From Clostridiales bacterium 38_11 (GTDB lineage: Bacteria; Bacillota; Clostridia; Tissierellales; Dethiosulfatibacteraceae): DNA of 34,731 bases. The stretch spans positions 1-34,731 of the forward strand of contig LGGM01000011.1 of the NCBI GenBank assembly GCA_001509345.1. The letters are read 5' to 3'. Under the pieces are notes generated by a model. The model was not told where the DNA came from. It worked only from the letters and a program-made list of their open reading frames with translations, and did not search any database. The number at the start of each line of letters is the position of its first letter. The first letter of the stretch is position 1. This document shows, piece by piece, positions 34,699 through 34,731 of this stretch. A program made the position numbers and the translations under genes.

Positions 34699-34731
34699 AG
34701 CAAAAAGAATGCCCAATTCTTTTTGCTTTTT
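34699..34731 (+). terminator. Terminator of the antiporter gene
   Basis: AGCAAAAAGAAT (34699-34710) pairs perfectly with ATTCTTTTTGCT (34716-34727) and is followed by Ts running to the end of the window. Confidence 0.85.

Noticed and set aside
1-34731. CRISPR arrays, insertion sequences, prophage, rRNA or replication origins
   Set aside because: No repeated spacer pattern, transposase, integrase, phage gene, rRNA segment or DnaA-box cluster was seen on reading either strand.

Overview
The window is a stretch of chromosome from a low-GC, Gram-positive, probably anaerobic and spore-forming member of the Clostridia. This rests on several features: ThyX, B12-riboswitch uptake genes, the nadD-yqeK-rsfS cluster, a DacF-type carboxypeptidase, a GerM-like lipoprotein, an S-layer-homology protein, PyrR-type control of carAB, frequent TTG starts with strong AGGAGG sites, and a full selenocysteine (Sec) system. 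I cannot name the species from the sequence alone. I see no prophage, insertion sequence, integrase or CRISPR array. Most genes are core or near-core genes in short operons.

Layout. 1-639: 3' part of thyX. 657-4186: promoter, cobalamin riboswitch with terminator, and a BtuF-BtuC-BtuD type ABC importer whose ATPase carries an extra C-terminal domain. 4173-5312 (minus): dxr, meeting btuD tail to tail. 5391-7010: promoter and nadD-yqeK-rsfS. 7007-8290 (minus): dacF-like D-Ala-D-Ala carboxypeptidase. 8319-13540: divergent promoter region, a structured RNA leader, then comEA-like, selD, selA and selB. selD contains an in-frame UGA at codon 17 followed by a SECIS-like hairpin, so SelD is itself a selenoprotein. 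13590-16513: OmpR-family response regulator, histidine kinase and a GerM-like lipoprotein. 16568-20958: PyrR-type attenuator and carAB. 21034-21130: tRNA-Sec (selC), followed by a Usp-like and a YkvA/DUF1232 gene. 21875-23296: an unusual protein with a kinase-like N-terminus, one membrane segment and an external beta-rich domain. 23380-27068: MacB-type ABC ATPase, duplicated-module adaptor and permease. 27139-28374: M24 aminopeptidase. 28385-30202: solitary N6-adenine DNA methyltransferase. 30223-31695: SLH protein. 31709-32862: cyclophilin and HAD phosphatase. 33000-34676: NhaC-family antiporter with terminator.

How the parts work together. selD (selenophosphate), selA (Ser-to-Sec conversion), selB (Sec elongation factor) and selC (tRNA-Sec) are all within 13 kb and give complete Sec insertion. 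SelD needs the same system for its own translation, which makes a feedback loop. Vitamin B12 import is under B12 control, carAB under pyrimidine control. The three-gene ABC cluster at 23380-27068 looks like an export pump.

The least explained items are these: the structured leader of the comEA-sel operon, with a possible H-type pseudoknot; the kinase-like transmembrane protein beside the export pump; the duplicated adaptor; the extra domain on the B12 ATPase; and the orphan adenine methyltransferase.
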